This document shows positions 26,639 to 35,321 of a DNA stretch of 64,000 bases, one piece after another. A program made the position numbers and the translations under genes. Each line of letters begins with the position of its first letter. The stretch's first letter is position 1. Origin of the DNA: CBDCPI01 sp965220245 (GTDB lineage Bacteria > Chloroflexota > Dehalococcoidia > Lucifugimonadales > UBA3495); assembly GCA_965220245.1 (NCBI GenBank), contig CBDCPI010000008.1, positions 62,001 to 126,000 of the forward strand, in the 5' to 3' direction. The notes beneath the pieces are model-generated. The model was not told the origin of the DNA. It ran no database searches and saw nothing but the letters and a program-made list of their open reading frames with translations.

Positions 26639-27556
26639 CTAGAAGACGGCAACCGGGTTTACCGGGGAACCGGTGCCGCCCACTACCCGCAGCGGGTTGA
26701 CGGTGAGCAGGAACTCGTAGCGGCCTTCTTCGGCGCAGGCTTCGGCCAAAGGTTGCAGCAGCGCATTGTCCAGCAAGCCGATACCGTAAGCGAAGATGGA
26801 CCCGTGGACCGACCAGCCGAGACCGTAACCGTTGGGGGTGAAGTCCATCATGTCCCACACCAAGAGGCAGCAGTCGGACTCCCGGATGAACTTCAAACAA
26901 GAGGAGTGAAGGCCGGGCCGCTCCAGCGGGTCGCTGCCCCAAAGGGCGTTGCCGTCTTCATTCCACTTTTCCCGGCCGCTGTACACCACCAGGGCATCGC
27001 CGGGCTCCATGGTGACGCCTTGCTCTTGGGCAATGTCCTCCAGTTCCCAACCGTGTACCGGGTCCTCTTGAGTCACGTAGGGTACTCCCCGGTGTTTGGG
27101 AACGTCTAGGAGTACGCCCCGGGTAATGATGCCTTCCTTCCAATGCTCCACCGATCCCCAGGTAGCGCCCTCCATGGTTATGGTTTCCTCGGGGTTTCGG
27201 CCGTTCCACATGCCATTGGCGTCCCAAGTGTGGCACAAAGCGTCCAAGTGGGTGGTGGCGGTGCCGTGATAGGAAATACCGTAGTAGTCCACCGACGCGC
27301 CGTCGTGGTCACCCCGGACCAAACGTTTCATGTAGTGAATTGCGGGAGTGGGATTGTTGGGCGCCGGAGTCTTGGGGAACTCCCGGCTTAGGGATACCGC
27401 CCGTCCGGAGCGGACTGTCCGCGCGGCGGCGGCCCGCTTTTCCGGGGTTACCAGGTTGACCGCGCCTACTTGGTCGTCGTTACCCCAGCGGCCCCAGTTA
27501 TTGTCCTCTTTTAGGTATGCCAGGACTTCATCCTTGGTCGGTACGCGGCGTTCCAT
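26639..27556 (-). CDS. Cyclase family protein (kynurenine formamidase-like hydrolase)
   Basis: A 305-residue member of the cyclase/Kfase-like family of metal-dependent hydrolases. HGTATTHLDALCH at residues 97-109 is the metal site, with ligands probably His97, His103, Asp105 and His109. GVLLDVPKHRG and PGDALVVYSGREKW complete the fold, and GLHSSCLKFIRE leads to the second active-site region. The GTGSPVNPVAVF C-terminus is shared with the exported paralogue at 37556-38605. A soluble enzyme; the substrate cannot be read from sequence. Confidence 0.85.
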   Translation of the reverse strand: MERRVPTKDEVLAYLKEDNNWGRWGNDDQVGAVNLVTPEKRAAAARTVRSGRAVSLSREFPKTPAPNNPTPAIHYMKRLVRGDHDGASVDYYGISYHGTATTHLDALCHTWDANGMWNGRNPEETITMEGATWGSVEHWKEGIITRGVLLDVPKHRGVPYVTQEDPVHGWELEDIAQEQGVTMEPGDALVVYSGREKWNEDGNALWGSDPLERPGLHSSCLKFIRESDCCLLVWDMMDFTPNGYGLGWSVHGSIFAYGIGLLDNALLQPLAEACAEEGRYEFLLTVNPLRVVGGTGSPVNPVAVF

Positions 27557-27730
27557 TTAGTCCCTCCTTACGCCAGAACTCCCTCTTGCCGCATACCATA
27601 GCAGACTGGCGGCAGCGGCGCAAAAAGGCCGGGCCTTTTCCCTTGCGCCCCAATGCCGCCACGGACGGCGTGTGTTACCATCAGGTAAGCAACTCAAACC
27701 GGCAACCCTTAGCGCCGCCAGAGGCCCGCA

Positions 27731-28483
27731 ATGACCACGAAACTGGCTTACCAGCGTCAGTCCAACATCGACTACAGCAGTCTATCCTTCAACCCGGACG
27801 GTCCTGAACCACTGCCCGACGCCATGTATCAATACCCCATCCTCGAAGAAGTCCTGCATATCCTGGGCACCCACATAACCGGCCTTCACCCGCCCGGAGA
27901 GGTCTTCCGCAGCAGCAACACCTTCATTTGCTACGACCCGGACGACCTGAACGTCCGGGTTGGCCCCGACTTCTACGCCGCCTTCGGCGTTGACGCCTTG
28001 GCCATCGAGCGACGGAGGCTTTACCTGCCCTGGGAGGTGGGCAAGCCCCCCGACTTCGTACTGGAGATCGGCTCGGTGAGTACGGCGCGGTATGACGTTA
28101 CGGGTAAACGCCGCCTCTACGCCCGGATAGGCATTCCCGAATACTGGCGGTTTGACCGCAGCGGGGGCGAATTCTACAGTCAGGCGCTGGCTGGAGACCT
28201 GCTGGTGAATGGGGTTTATCAGCCTATTGAGCTGACCGTTGAGCCCGACGGCATCCTGAAGGGGTACAGCCCGGCATTGGGCTTGAGCCTGTGCTGGCGA
28301 GACGGGATGCTGGCCTTCTACGACCATGAGAGCGGGGCCTACCTCCGCAACTTGGAGCAAATGCAAAGCGCCCTGATTGCCGAACAGGCCGCCCGGCAGA
28401 GTGCCGAGGCCGCCCGGGAAGCAGCCGACGCCAGGATACGGCAGCTTGAGGAGGAGTTGCACCGGCGGCAAACGGAGACTTAG
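27731..28483 (+). CDS. Uma2 family (DUF820) PD-(D/E)XK nuclease-like protein
   Basis: A 250-residue Uma2 protein, a restriction-endonuclease fold common in cyanobacteria and Chloroflexota. The core is VRVGPDFYAAFGVD (active-site Asp), KPPDFVLEIGSVST (the ExxS/K strand), and DVTGKRRLYARIGIPEYWRFD. The last 45 residues form an Ala/Glu/Arg coiled coil (EQAARQSAEAAREAADARIRQ), frequent in this family. The biological role is unclear; mobile-element links have been suggested. It is a single plus-strand gene between minus-strand genes. Confidence 0.88.
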   Translation: MTTKLAYQRQSNIDYSSLSFNPDGPEPLPDAMYQYPILEEVLHILGTHITGLHPPGEVFRSSNTFICYDPDDLNVRVGPDFYAAFGVDALAIERRRLYLPWEVGKPPDFVLEIGSVSTARYDVTGKRRLYARIGIPEYWRFDRSGGEFYSQALAGDLLVNGVYQPIELTVEPDGILKGYSPALGLSLCWRDGMLAFYDHESGAYLRNLEQMQSALIAEQAARQSAEAAREAADARIRQLEEELHRRQTET

Positions 28484-28629
28484 CTAACCCAAATGCGCTT
28501 GCCCTTACAGTGGGACCCCTTCAGCCGCGCTTAGAGTGAAAGGGATTGGCCAGGGTTCAAGAAGAGGAACTAAACAGATCAATCAGGCAGAGGTGAGTAT
28601 AGCAGCAGCGCCTCGCCGAGAAACGGATT

Positions 28630-29064
28630 TTAGCGGGTATGCTCCTGAAGGCAGCTAAAGAACCGGTCCATCATCACCTTCCCCACGCTGCCCATCAGCC
28701 GTTGCCCCACTCGCGCCACCGGCCCCCCGGCGTTGGAGTCGCTGTCGATCCGCACGGTGGTCTTGCCATTCTCCTCTATTAAGGTAATGGCCGCCTCGCC
28801 GTTCAGAAAGCCGGTGGAACCGCTCCCCTCGACGATCAAGCGGTATGACTGAGGCGGGATTTCGTCCTTCATGGAAATCTTGGCGTTGTACTTGCCCCGC
28901 ACCGGCCCCACCGCCACCGTCAACAAGGCTTGGTACTCGCCGTTGCCTTGGGGATTAAGGCCCTCGCATCCGGGTATGCACTGCTCCAGATGTTCGGGGG
29001 CGGTGATCACGCTCCAGACTTTGGCGGCGGTGGCGTCGAATTGATAGCTGCCGGATAGTTTCAT
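28630..29064 (-). CDS. CoxG-like SRPBCC domain protein
   Basis: A 144-residue SRPBCC/CoxG family protein. MKLSGSYQFDATAAKVWSVI, CIPGCEGLNPQGNGEY, VGPVRGKYNAKI and GSTGFLNGEAAITL follow the CoxG pattern. CoxG helps recruit or mature carbon monoxide dehydrogenase-type molybdoenzymes. No cox structural genes are in the window and the usual C-terminal membrane tail is missing, so the partner is unknown. Its start is 26 bp from the stop of the M20 hydrolase gene upstream on the same strand. Confidence 0.85.
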   Translation of the reverse strand: MKLSGSYQFDATAAKVWSVITAPEHLEQCIPGCEGLNPQGNGEYQALLTVAVGPVRGKYNAKISMKDEIPPQSYRLIVEGSGSTGFLNGEAAITLIEENGKTTVRIDSDSNAGGPVARVGQRLMGSVGKVMMDRFFSCLQEHTR

Positions 29065-29089
29065 GCGTTACCTTTTTCTCGCAAAAGAC

Positions 29090-30331
29090 TCAGAACCTCT
29101 CGTCAGCCAACAGCAGCAATTCCAAGAGGACTTGAGCGCCATTGGCGCAGTCTTGCGGCGTCGAGTATTCCTCGGGGGCGTGGCTAATCCCGCCGGTGCT
29201 GGGCACGAACACCATTGCCATGTTGGTGATGGAGGCGATGGCTTGGGCGTCGTGGCCGGCGCCGCTGGGCACCTTGGTATGGGAGAACCCGGCCCGGTCG
29301 GCGGCTTCTTCCACCAAGCTTTGCATATTGGTTTCAACTGGCACGGAGGAAGAAAACCGGTGGCGAAGGATTTCCATTTCCACGCCGTCCGACTCGCAGA
29401 TCTCGGCCGCGGCTTGGCGGAACTCGGCTTCGGTGGCGGCGAGGGCGTCCATACTGAGGTCACGGAACTCCAACCCAACGCTTACTCTGCCGGGAACTAC
29501 GTTGACGGCGTTGGGATGGGCTTGAATGCTGCCCACAGTGGCCACCCGGCAGGTTTCCAAGTCGGCGGCCAGTCTATTCACCGCCAAGGTCAAACGGGAC
29601 GCGCTTACCAAGGCGTCCCGGCGGCCGGCCATGGGGGTGGTCCCCGCGTGGTTGGCAGTGCCGATCACCTCTACCTCGAACACCGCCCGACCGGTAATTC
29701 CGGTGACTACCCCGATGGGTATTCCCGACTGGTGCAGCGTTGGCCCCTGCTCGATGTGAAGCTCAAAGTAAGCGGCCAACTCGCCGGGTTGGCGGGCCGC
29801 CTCGGCGACACGAGAGAAGTCGCCGCCGATGTCGGCCATGCGGGAACTCAGGGCGACACCGTCGTCGTCGACCGCCGTGAAGTCCTCCGGCTCCAACATT
29901 CCGGCCATGGCGCGGCTACCGATGAGCCAACGGTGGAACCGGGTCCCCTCTTCGTTGGTGAAAACCAGGGTCTCCACGGGGTGGCGCAGGGCCACGTTGG
30001 CGTCGGCCAAGGCTTGCACACATTCGATGGCCCCCATAACCCCCAAAGCGCCGTCATACTTCCCGCCGCTGGGGACGGTGTCCGTGTGGGAGCCAAGGGC
30101 AATGGCGGGCAGGCCCGGGGTTGTCCCTTCCTTGCGGCCGATGATGTTGCCTGCCGGGTCAATGCGAATTTCCAGGCCGGCCTGGCGCATTAAAGAGATA
30201 GCGTACTCCCGCCCCTCAATATCCGCTGGGGAGAAGGCGATGCGCTGCATCCCTTCGGGGGTCTCGCCGATACGGCCCAAATCCTCTAGGCTCTGGTTTA
30301 GTCTGGAGGAGTTTATCCTCAAGTTAGGCAT
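29090..30331 (-). CDS. M20-family amidase (N-carbamoyl-L-amino acid hydrolase/allantoate amidohydrolase type)
   Basis: A 413-residue dizinc hydrolase of the hydantoinase/carbamoylase group. GSHTDTVPSGGKYDGALG holds the first His and bridging Asp, FTNEEGTRF the catalytic Glu pair, ELHIEQGPTLHQSG a ligand and substrate region, and GTANHAGTTPM the dimer domain. SHAPEEYS near the end has the last His. The start at 30331 (MPNLRINS) follows GAGG at 10-base spacing; the frame is open further upstream into the TPR gene. Together with the CoxG-like gene it suggests scavenging of nitrogenous compounds, but this is inference. Confidence 0.88.
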   Translation of the reverse strand: MPNLRINSSRLNQSLEDLGRIGETPEGMQRIAFSPADIEGREYAISLMRQAGLEIRIDPAGNIIGRKEGTTPGLPAIALGSHTDTVPSGGKYDGALGVMGAIECVQALADANVALRHPVETLVFTNEEGTRFHRWLIGSRAMAGMLEPEDFTAVDDDGVALSSRMADIGGDFSRVAEAARQPGELAAYFELHIEQGPTLHQSGIPIGVVTGITGRAVFEVEVIGTANHAGTTPMAGRRDALVSASRLTLAVNRLAADLETCRVATVGSIQAHPNAVNVVPGRVSVGLEFRDLSMDALAATEAEFRQAAAEICESDGVEMEILRHRFSSSVPVETNMQSLVEEAADRAGFSHTKVPSGAGHDAQAIASITNMAMVFVPSTGGISHAPEEYSTPQDCANGAQVLLELLLLADERF

Positions 30332-30377
30332 TTCATGTATACCTCGTGGACTTCCGGCAGGGTGGACTGCCAACAGG

Positions 30378-31112
30378 CTAACGCGCGGCTTTAAGTTCTT
30401 CGATCTTCTCCAGCATAACGGCCCGGTCGAGACCCAGACGCACCGCCAAGTTAACGTCTCGTTCCGCTTCGGCTTCCCTGCCAAGCATGGTCCAAGCCAG
30501 TGCCCGGTTGACGTAGGCGATGGCGAAATTGTGGTCCAGATTAATGGCGTCGTCCAAGTCGCCGATGGCCCGTTCCGGTTGGTTCTGGGCCAGGTATACG
30601 TCGGCCCGGTTGTTGTAGGCTTCGGCAAACTTCTCGTCCAAGCGAATAGCCTGGTCAAAGTCCTGGATCGCGTTCCGGTGTCGGCCCATCATGTGGTACA
30701 CGTATCCCCGCGCACTGTAGAAGCCGGGATACTTCGGGTTAAGCTGGATGGCGGAATTGAGGTTACGCACCGCCTCCCGGTATTCTCCCAAAGACACATA
30801 GGCCATCCCTCTTTCACTGTAGCCGAGGGCGAATCTGGGCCGAAGTTTGATGGCATGATTTAAGTCCTGAACGGTTAGCTCCGGTTTTCCAAGCTGGTGA
30901 TAAGCGGCACCCCGATTGCTGTAGGCCTGGGCCAAGGCCGGGTCGAACTCGATGGCCTTGGTATATTCGGCGATCGCTTCTTCCAACCGCCCCTTCCGCT
31001 GAAAGTTCACGCCGGCCTTGTACCGCCGTACCGCCTTGCCTTGTCCTATTCCGCCGGGGAGAATCACAATGGGTACCCGGAGCAGTTCAAACAGGAGCTT
31101 AAACAGTATCAT
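30378..31112 (-). CDS. TPR-repeat protein
   Basis: A 244-residue protein with about five to six TPR units, e.g. LEEAIAEYTKAIEFDPALAQ, then AYSNRGAAYHQLGK and FAEAYNNRADVYLAQNQPE. The N-terminal MILFKLLFELLRVPIVILPGG is hydrophobic and may anchor it to the membrane. It is 41 bp downstream of a second TPR gene, so the two probably form an operon. It acts through protein-protein binding; no partner is identified. Confidence 0.85.
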   Translation of the reverse strand: MILFKLLFELLRVPIVILPGGIGQGKAVRRYKAGVNFQRKGRLEEAIAEYTKAIEFDPALAQAYSNRGAAYHQLGKPELTVQDLNHAIKLRPRFALGYSERGMAYVSLGEYREAVRNLNSAIQLNPKYPGFYSARGYVYHMMGRHRNAIQDFDQAIRLDEKFAEAYNNRADVYLAQNQPERAIGDLDDAINLDHNFAIAYVNRALAWTMLGREAEAERDVNLAVRLGLDRAVMLEKIEELKAAR

Positions 31113-31153
31113 CGTCTGGGCCTTCTATATAATAACTGGAGCCCGTAAGCCCG

Positions 31154-31579
31154 CTAATTGGCGCCCGTAGGCCCACGGCCTATCTTCAACAGATCGGCCT
31201 GCTTGACCAGATTGGCCCGGTCGGCTCCCAGTTGGGCCGCTTGGTTGAAGTCCTGTAGAGCCTCGGCGTCCTTCTCCACCAGAGTGTACATCAACCCCCG
31301 GTTGGCATAGGCCTCGGTGTAGTTGGGGTTGATCTGAATTGCGGTAGTGAAGTCGAGAATGGCCCGCTCCACTTGACCCACCGCCATGAAAAGGGCGCCC
31401 CGGTGGTAGTGGCCTTTGGGGTCCCTGGGGTTCATTTGGACTGCCCGGTTAAGGTACCAAAAGGCCCGGTAAGGCTGACCCCACCGGGCATAAAAGATTC
31501 CCCAACTATAGTAAAAAACAGCAACTGCCGTCCGGGTGCCGAACCACAGAAATTTCAATACTTGAATGATCGAGCCCAC
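31154..31579 (-). CDS. Short TPR-repeat membrane-anchored protein
   Basis: A 141-residue protein with an N-terminal hydrophobic segment (VLKFLWFGTRTAVAVFYYSW) and two to three TPR units (HYHRGALFMAVGQVERAILD, AYANRGLMYTLVEKDAEALQ). The C-terminal LGADRANLVKQADLLK resembles the end of the downstream TPR protein, suggesting duplication. It is the first gene of the pair, just downstream of a dispersed repeat. Confidence 0.82.
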   Translation of the reverse strand: MGSIIQVLKFLWFGTRTAVAVFYYSWGIFYARWGQPYRAFWYLNRAVQMNPRDPKGHYHRGALFMAVGQVERAILDFTTAIQINPNYTEAYANRGLMYTLVEKDAEALQDFNQAAQLGADRANLVKQADLLKIGRGPTGAN

Positions 31580-31619
31580 GTGTCCCTCCTAAGCGCCAGC
31601 CGCGCCCTTAACCCTTAAA

Positions 31620-31791
31620 GGGTGTATGCAAAGTCCCCTCTCCCCGCAGGAGAGGGCTAGGGTGAGGGGCGTAACCCAGCAGTCCCGGCGTGGCAAACTT
31701 GGCTTATGGGGAATATTCCCTCTCATCCCTTCGACAAGCTCAGGACAGGCCTAACCTTCCCCTCAAGGGAGAAGGGACTTCTAACACACCC
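31620..31791. repeat. 172-bp inverted-repeat element (copy 3)
   Basis: The ends are GGGTGTATGCAAAGTCCCC and GGGACTTCTAACACACCC. The interior has CCCTTCGACAAGCTCAGGAC and CTCTCC/GGAGAGGG stems. It has the same length and layout as 12316-12487. Confidence 0.6.
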
Positions 31792-31793
31792 GC

Positions 31794-32192
31794 TTAATCT
31801 CCGGTGACGAGGGCGTACCACTCGGCGCCCTCTTCGCCCGGTTCGGGCAAGACTGCGCCGCCCTCCATAGCCCAAGAGGCTGGGGATGTGGTGATTCTGC
31901 CACTAACGGAGTCTGCGGGCACGTTGGCAACCTCGGCAAAAGTCTGTAACAGGTCGTTCAACAGCTTGCGCGTCACTTCCGCCGGGCGTCCGGCCCGGTT
32001 CCCCCCGTCAAGGTAATACTCTGTCGAGTAGATGGGCTCCTTACCCGCCAAGTTTTCATCGAAGACCACGTGAACGAAGGTCCGGGGCGCCGCGGTGGAC
32101 TCGCAATGAACGTCGGTGAAGGCTTTGGCGATTTCTTGGCGCTTTTCGAAGGGTATCGAGTCCTTGGGCACCACACAGCGATAGTAAGGCAT
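31794..32192 (-). CDS. Tautomerase superfamily protein with Pro-1
   Basis: A 132-residue protein starting MPYYRCVVPKDSIPFEKRQE, so Pro-1 would be exposed after Met removal, as needed for catalysis in 4-oxalocrotonate tautomerase, cis-CaaD and malonate semialdehyde decarboxylase relatives. TFVHVVFDENLAGKEPIY matches the family's second strand. Its length suits the cis-CaaD-like subgroup. It is followed upstream by a paralogue without Pro-1 (32236-32562), 43 bp away on the same strand. The substrate is unknown; an unsaturated organic acid is plausible. Confidence 0.75.
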   Translation of the reverse strand: MPYYRCVVPKDSIPFEKRQEIAKAFTDVHCESTAAPRTFVHVVFDENLAGKEPIYSTEYYLDGGNRAGRPAEVTRKLLNDLLQTFAEVANVPADSVSGRITTSPASWAMEGGAVLPEPGEEGAEWYALVTGD

Positions 32193-32235
32193 TGGTTCTC
32201 TCCGTAGAAATGTTTAATAGAGATATTGAAGCCGG

Positions 32236-32562
32236 TTATTCGCAGTCTCTGGCCGATACCACTAGGTCGTGCACCGAACACCCGGCGGCGCTGCACCACA
32301 TGTCGCTTATCTGTTGCATGAAGTCCACCCGGACATCCTCCTGGCATCCGGGCGGCACATCGGCCCGGACCATGGAGGTGGTCGATAACTCGCCGCCCCG
32401 AAAGGCATAACCGTGGGGAATTTCCGTAAATCCCACGTGTATGTCATCCGGGGACTCACCGAATACCGAGGAGCTTATGCACACCAACCCCTCTGCCAGG
32501 GTGCTCCGTAGCTCCTCGGGTACGATGCCTTCTTGCACGATGCAGTTAAAACTAATCACCAC
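32236..32562 (-). CDS. Tautomerase-like paralogue lacking the N-terminal proline
   Basis: A 108-residue protein beginning MVISFNCIVQEGIVPEELR, with FGESPDDIHVGFTEIPHGYAF resembling the tautomerase beta-hairpin. Residue 2 is Val instead of Pro, so the usual catalytic base is absent. Its position beside the Pro-1 paralogue suggests a hetero-oligomeric partner, as in trans-CaaD, where only one subunit type has the catalytic proline. The family assignment is moderate. Confidence 0.6.
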   Translation of the reverse strand: MVISFNCIVQEGIVPEELRSTLAEGLVCISSSVFGESPDDIHVGFTEIPHGYAFRGGELSTTSMVRADVPPGCQEDVRVDFMQQISDMWCSAAGCSVHDLVVSARDCE

Positions 32563-32686
32563 GGTCCCTTACATCACCGAATTCCTTGGATTTACCAGAC
32601 GATTATAGGCCCTCTGCCCAGCTATTTCAGCTTAACCCAGGGCAGGGCTATGTGCAAATCATGGTCCCTGCGCAGCTAACCCTAAC

Positions 32687-32917
32687 GGTAACTGTTCAGA
32701 CTTGGTGAGGAGAATTGACTGAGAGACACACCCGGTATTCGAGTGATGGTCCCTTTACGATATTCTGAAGCCCAACCGTCATTCCCGCACAGGCGGGAAT
32801 CCAGAAATGCCTAGGAAAAGGACCGTTGCTGGTTGCAAACGCTTCTGGATTCCGGCTCAAAGCCTGCCCCGTACTCGATACGGGGCCGGAATGAAGTATC
32901 ATGTCTGAACAGTTACC
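32687..32917. mobile_element. 231-bp miniature element with 15-bp perfect ends
   Basis: GGTAACTGTTCAGAC (32687-32701) and its exact complement (32903-32917) bound the element, with CCTAAC immediately outside both ends as a 6-bp target duplication. The interior contains the CCCAACCGTCATTCCCGC and GGATTCCGGCTC modules seen elsewhere, so it may be a compound insertion. Noncoding. It lies in the 609-bp gap 32563-33171. Confidence 0.7.
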
Positions 32918-32928
32918 CCTAACGATTG

Positions 32929-33000
32929 GAGAAAATTGCAAAACTCTCCGGCTGGGCTTGCTACCGCTGATGGGGGACGGATACCGTTGAAATAAGAGAT
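32929..33000. repeat. Diverged left half of the 161-bp miniature element
   Basis: GGAGAAAATTGCAAAACTCT, then CCGGCTGGGCTTGCTACCGC, aligns with 20110-20180. The right end is missing. Confidence 0.55.
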
Positions 33001-33171
33001 GAAGGCCCGTAGCGTCAAGGTTCGTCTGCGACCCATGGACCATGCCCTCAGGCGGTCGCGTAGCGTTCATCGAGGCCCCCGACAAGGTCAGCATCGAACT
33101 GATTCAAAAGCGCTAGCCTCTACAGCACCTCCGTCCCTCGGCCCCCACACCCGGCGAGAGGAGTGCAACCC

Positions 33172-34137
33172 ATGCGGCTAACTGACTGGCGTATACCAAG
33201 AATCCTCTGGCCGGTAGCAGCTAGCTTGCTATTAGCGCTGTTGCTAGCCGCCTGCGGTGGCGGGGGCGGGGAAGGACCGAATGGGAACGATGATTCCCAG
33301 CAGTCCGAATACTATGTAATCGACGAAAACGGAGCGATTAGATACCTGCAGTACCTCGGGCCTGCTCCTTCTCATACTTATACCTTCCTAAAACTCCCTT
33401 CTCCTCACACCCGGAGCGTGATTAAGATCGAGAGGGGCAGCTACAAAAGGCTTTGCTGCTCGACTGCCGTTGACGGAAGGGAGAGCGCCGAGCCGACACT
33501 TGAACAAGTTCTGGGGCTCGAGTGGACTGGAACTTTGTCCACTATATTCGAGGACCCCGCGGTACCGGAATATGAGTACGACATCACCGTCATAGATGCT
33601 GTTGACAATATGCTTTTCCTGAACGTGGACATAACTACCCGGGAGCCTTGGGAAAATGTGTTGAGGAACCAGGGCTATGAGCGCAGCGAAGTGAAGGATG
33701 TTGCGCTATGGATTGGCCCTCCCCCTTGGGAAGCCTTTGCATTCATGGGTCACGATCTCATCGTCTCCAACACCGAATCGAACATGACCGAACTCCTGAA
33801 GAGGCGCTTCACAGGCGGGGACTCGTTCTATGACATAGCAGGAGACCTTTGGGAATCGTTGCCTTTCGGGGCCGTTCAGAGCTTGGAGCAAACTTCCGAT
33901 GGCATCATCAGAGGAGTTTCCGTGGGGGGATCTTTTTCAGATGCTCGAGTTATCAGGCTAGTGGACTACATGGGCGACGAGCAGGCGAAACTCGACATCC
34001 AGGAATGGATGAACGAATGGGAGGATACATTCTCCGGTAGTTGCTCGGAACCGGTAACCCATCTAGAAGGATTGCGATACAGTTTCGAAACTGTATGCCC
34101 GGCGGACCTAATGCTGGCTGATTTGCGCGGTTCGTGA
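33172..34137 (+). CDS. Predicted lipoprotein of unknown function
   Basis: A 321-residue lipoprotein. A basic N-region (MRLTDWRIPRILW) precedes the hydrophobic stretch PVAASLLLALLLAAC, whose Cys is the lipidation site, then a Gly/Asp/Asn linker. The mature domain mixes strands and helices and contains several cysteines (LCCST, SGSCSE, ETVCPAD). The ATG at 33172 follows GAGAGGAG; a GTG three codons earlier is less likely. No family is recognised. It stands alone on the plus strand between element-rich gaps. Confidence 0.75.
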   Translation: MRLTDWRIPRILWPVAASLLLALLLAACGGGGGEGPNGNDDSQQSEYYVIDENGAIRYLQYLGPAPSHTYTFLKLPSPHTRSVIKIERGSYKRLCCSTAVDGRESAEPTLEQVLGLEWTGTLSTIFEDPAVPEYEYDITVIDAVDNMLFLNVDITTREPWENVLRNQGYERSEVKDVALWIGPPPWEAFAFMGHDLIVSNTESNMTELLKRRFTGGDSFYDIAGDLWESLPFGAVQSLEQTSDGIIRGVSVGGSFSDARVIRLVDYMGDEQAKLDIQEWMNEWEDTFSGSCSEPVTHLEGLRYSFETVCPADLMLADLRGS

Positions 34138-34146
34138 TTCCATTAG

Positions 34147-34350
34147 CAGCAAAGCAAGAGGTCTGGCCGAGATCGTCTGCTTGAAGATGATCAAGTGTTC
34201 AACTTGGCGTGTGGCAACCCCATTGCGCTGGACGAGTTGCAGCCCGGTGAGACGGTGCTTGACTTCGGCAGCGGGACCGGATTAGGCGTGCTGATCTCGC
34301 CTCACCACACTGGACAAAACCAAGAACCTTTACGTTTAGCGTCATACTGA
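34147..34350 (+). pseudogene. Fragment of an arsenite-methyltransferase-like SAM methyltransferase
   Basis: The frame reads CGNPIALDELQPGETVLDFG then SGTGLGVLIS, which is the motif I region of ArsM-like methyltransferases, and stops 20 residues later. Both ends of the gene are missing and there is no start codon. A decayed remnant of a transferred or displaced gene. Confidence 0.7.
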
Positions 34351-34930
34351 ACTTGTAATAGACTCCGTCTCAGCGTGCTCCCCTTCTACTCGTCCGGCTC
34401 CCAGAGGCTCACCGTATTCGTCGTTGTTGATGAATCCGGTGATATTGAATACCACTCGTCGTCCACGGAGTAAAGGCCTCGGTTGATGTACTCCCTCGTG
34501 GTGAACGACTTCCCCTTGTGGCTCTTGATCTCCTTGTACTTGGGATGGGCTACTGATAGTGGTCTGCTTTCGGGTGACCCGGGCAAGAAGGTGAGACGAG
34601 ACACATAGGATTTTCACATTCAGGACCGCGCTCTGAACCTGGAGCACCCAGAATCGGCTAAGGCCTACCACGGCACTACCAATGCAAAGCCCGTAATGCA
34701 GTTCTCTGTAGACCGACACAGTGGACAGACCGACACAGTGGACGAAATCAAACCTCCACCTTGCTGTTCCAACTGGCTTTATAACAACGGTGCCAGTGAG
34801 GCCGGGGGGCTGCGGACAAATTCGCGCGAAGGCAGAGAATCCGTACAGGGGGGACTAGAGCCCCTGTTTGTCCTACAATAGTCGGGGGGAGCGGACCCAG
34901 GAACCTACGAGACAATCCCACTGGTGAAGC
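34351..34930. other. Region without a convincing gene
   Basis: There is a short minus-strand reading at 34386-34604 ending VDDEWYSISPDSSTTTNTVS, which could be a fragment, and a small tandem GACCGACACAGTGGAC repeat near 34711-34745. I can support nothing else. Confidence 0.35.
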
Positions 34931-35164
34931 CTATGCCGCGAACCAACGGCACTGCGTACGGTTGCCGTGGCAGAGATTCTTAACCAACTTGTTACAGTGG
35001 CGCGGGACACTGGATATTATGAACTCCCCAACGATGCTGCTGAAGTTGGCAGGCATCGTCAACGCCTCCAGCAACGACATGTCACTTTCGTGAAGCTGAC
35101 CATTGACGACACTCAGAAACCGCAAGAAGTCCTGCATCGCAAGCCTGATTTGTTCCGTAGTCAA
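34931..35164 (-). pseudogene. Truncated gene remnant (LTTEQIRLAM ... MPANFSSIVGEF)
   Basis: The minus-strand frame from TTG at 35164 reads LTTEQIRLAMQDFLRFLSVV, then ALTMPANFSSIVGEF and HCNKLVKN. It is plausibly the N-terminal part of a conserved protein; the phrase ANFSS-VGEF with a following LVKN recalls restriction-endonuclease-like proteins, from memory only. It stops abruptly at CRWFAA, so it looks broken. Confidence 0.4.
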
Positions 35165-35321
35165 CCCGTAGGGAAGCTCATCCCTGCCCCAGCGCCCACC
35201 GCCCGGTTCCCACCGCCGGGCGGGATATGTTAAGCTCGCCCGTACCGGTAATGCTGCGGACCGCACCGAGTCTACTCGCCGTAATTCCCACCTAAATCTC
35301 AACGCGAATGGAGGCAAGCCC

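Noticed and set aside
29063..30193. 376-residue plus-strand frame opposite the M20 amidase
   Set aside because: The opposite strand has all zinc-ligand motifs, so this frame is a mirror.
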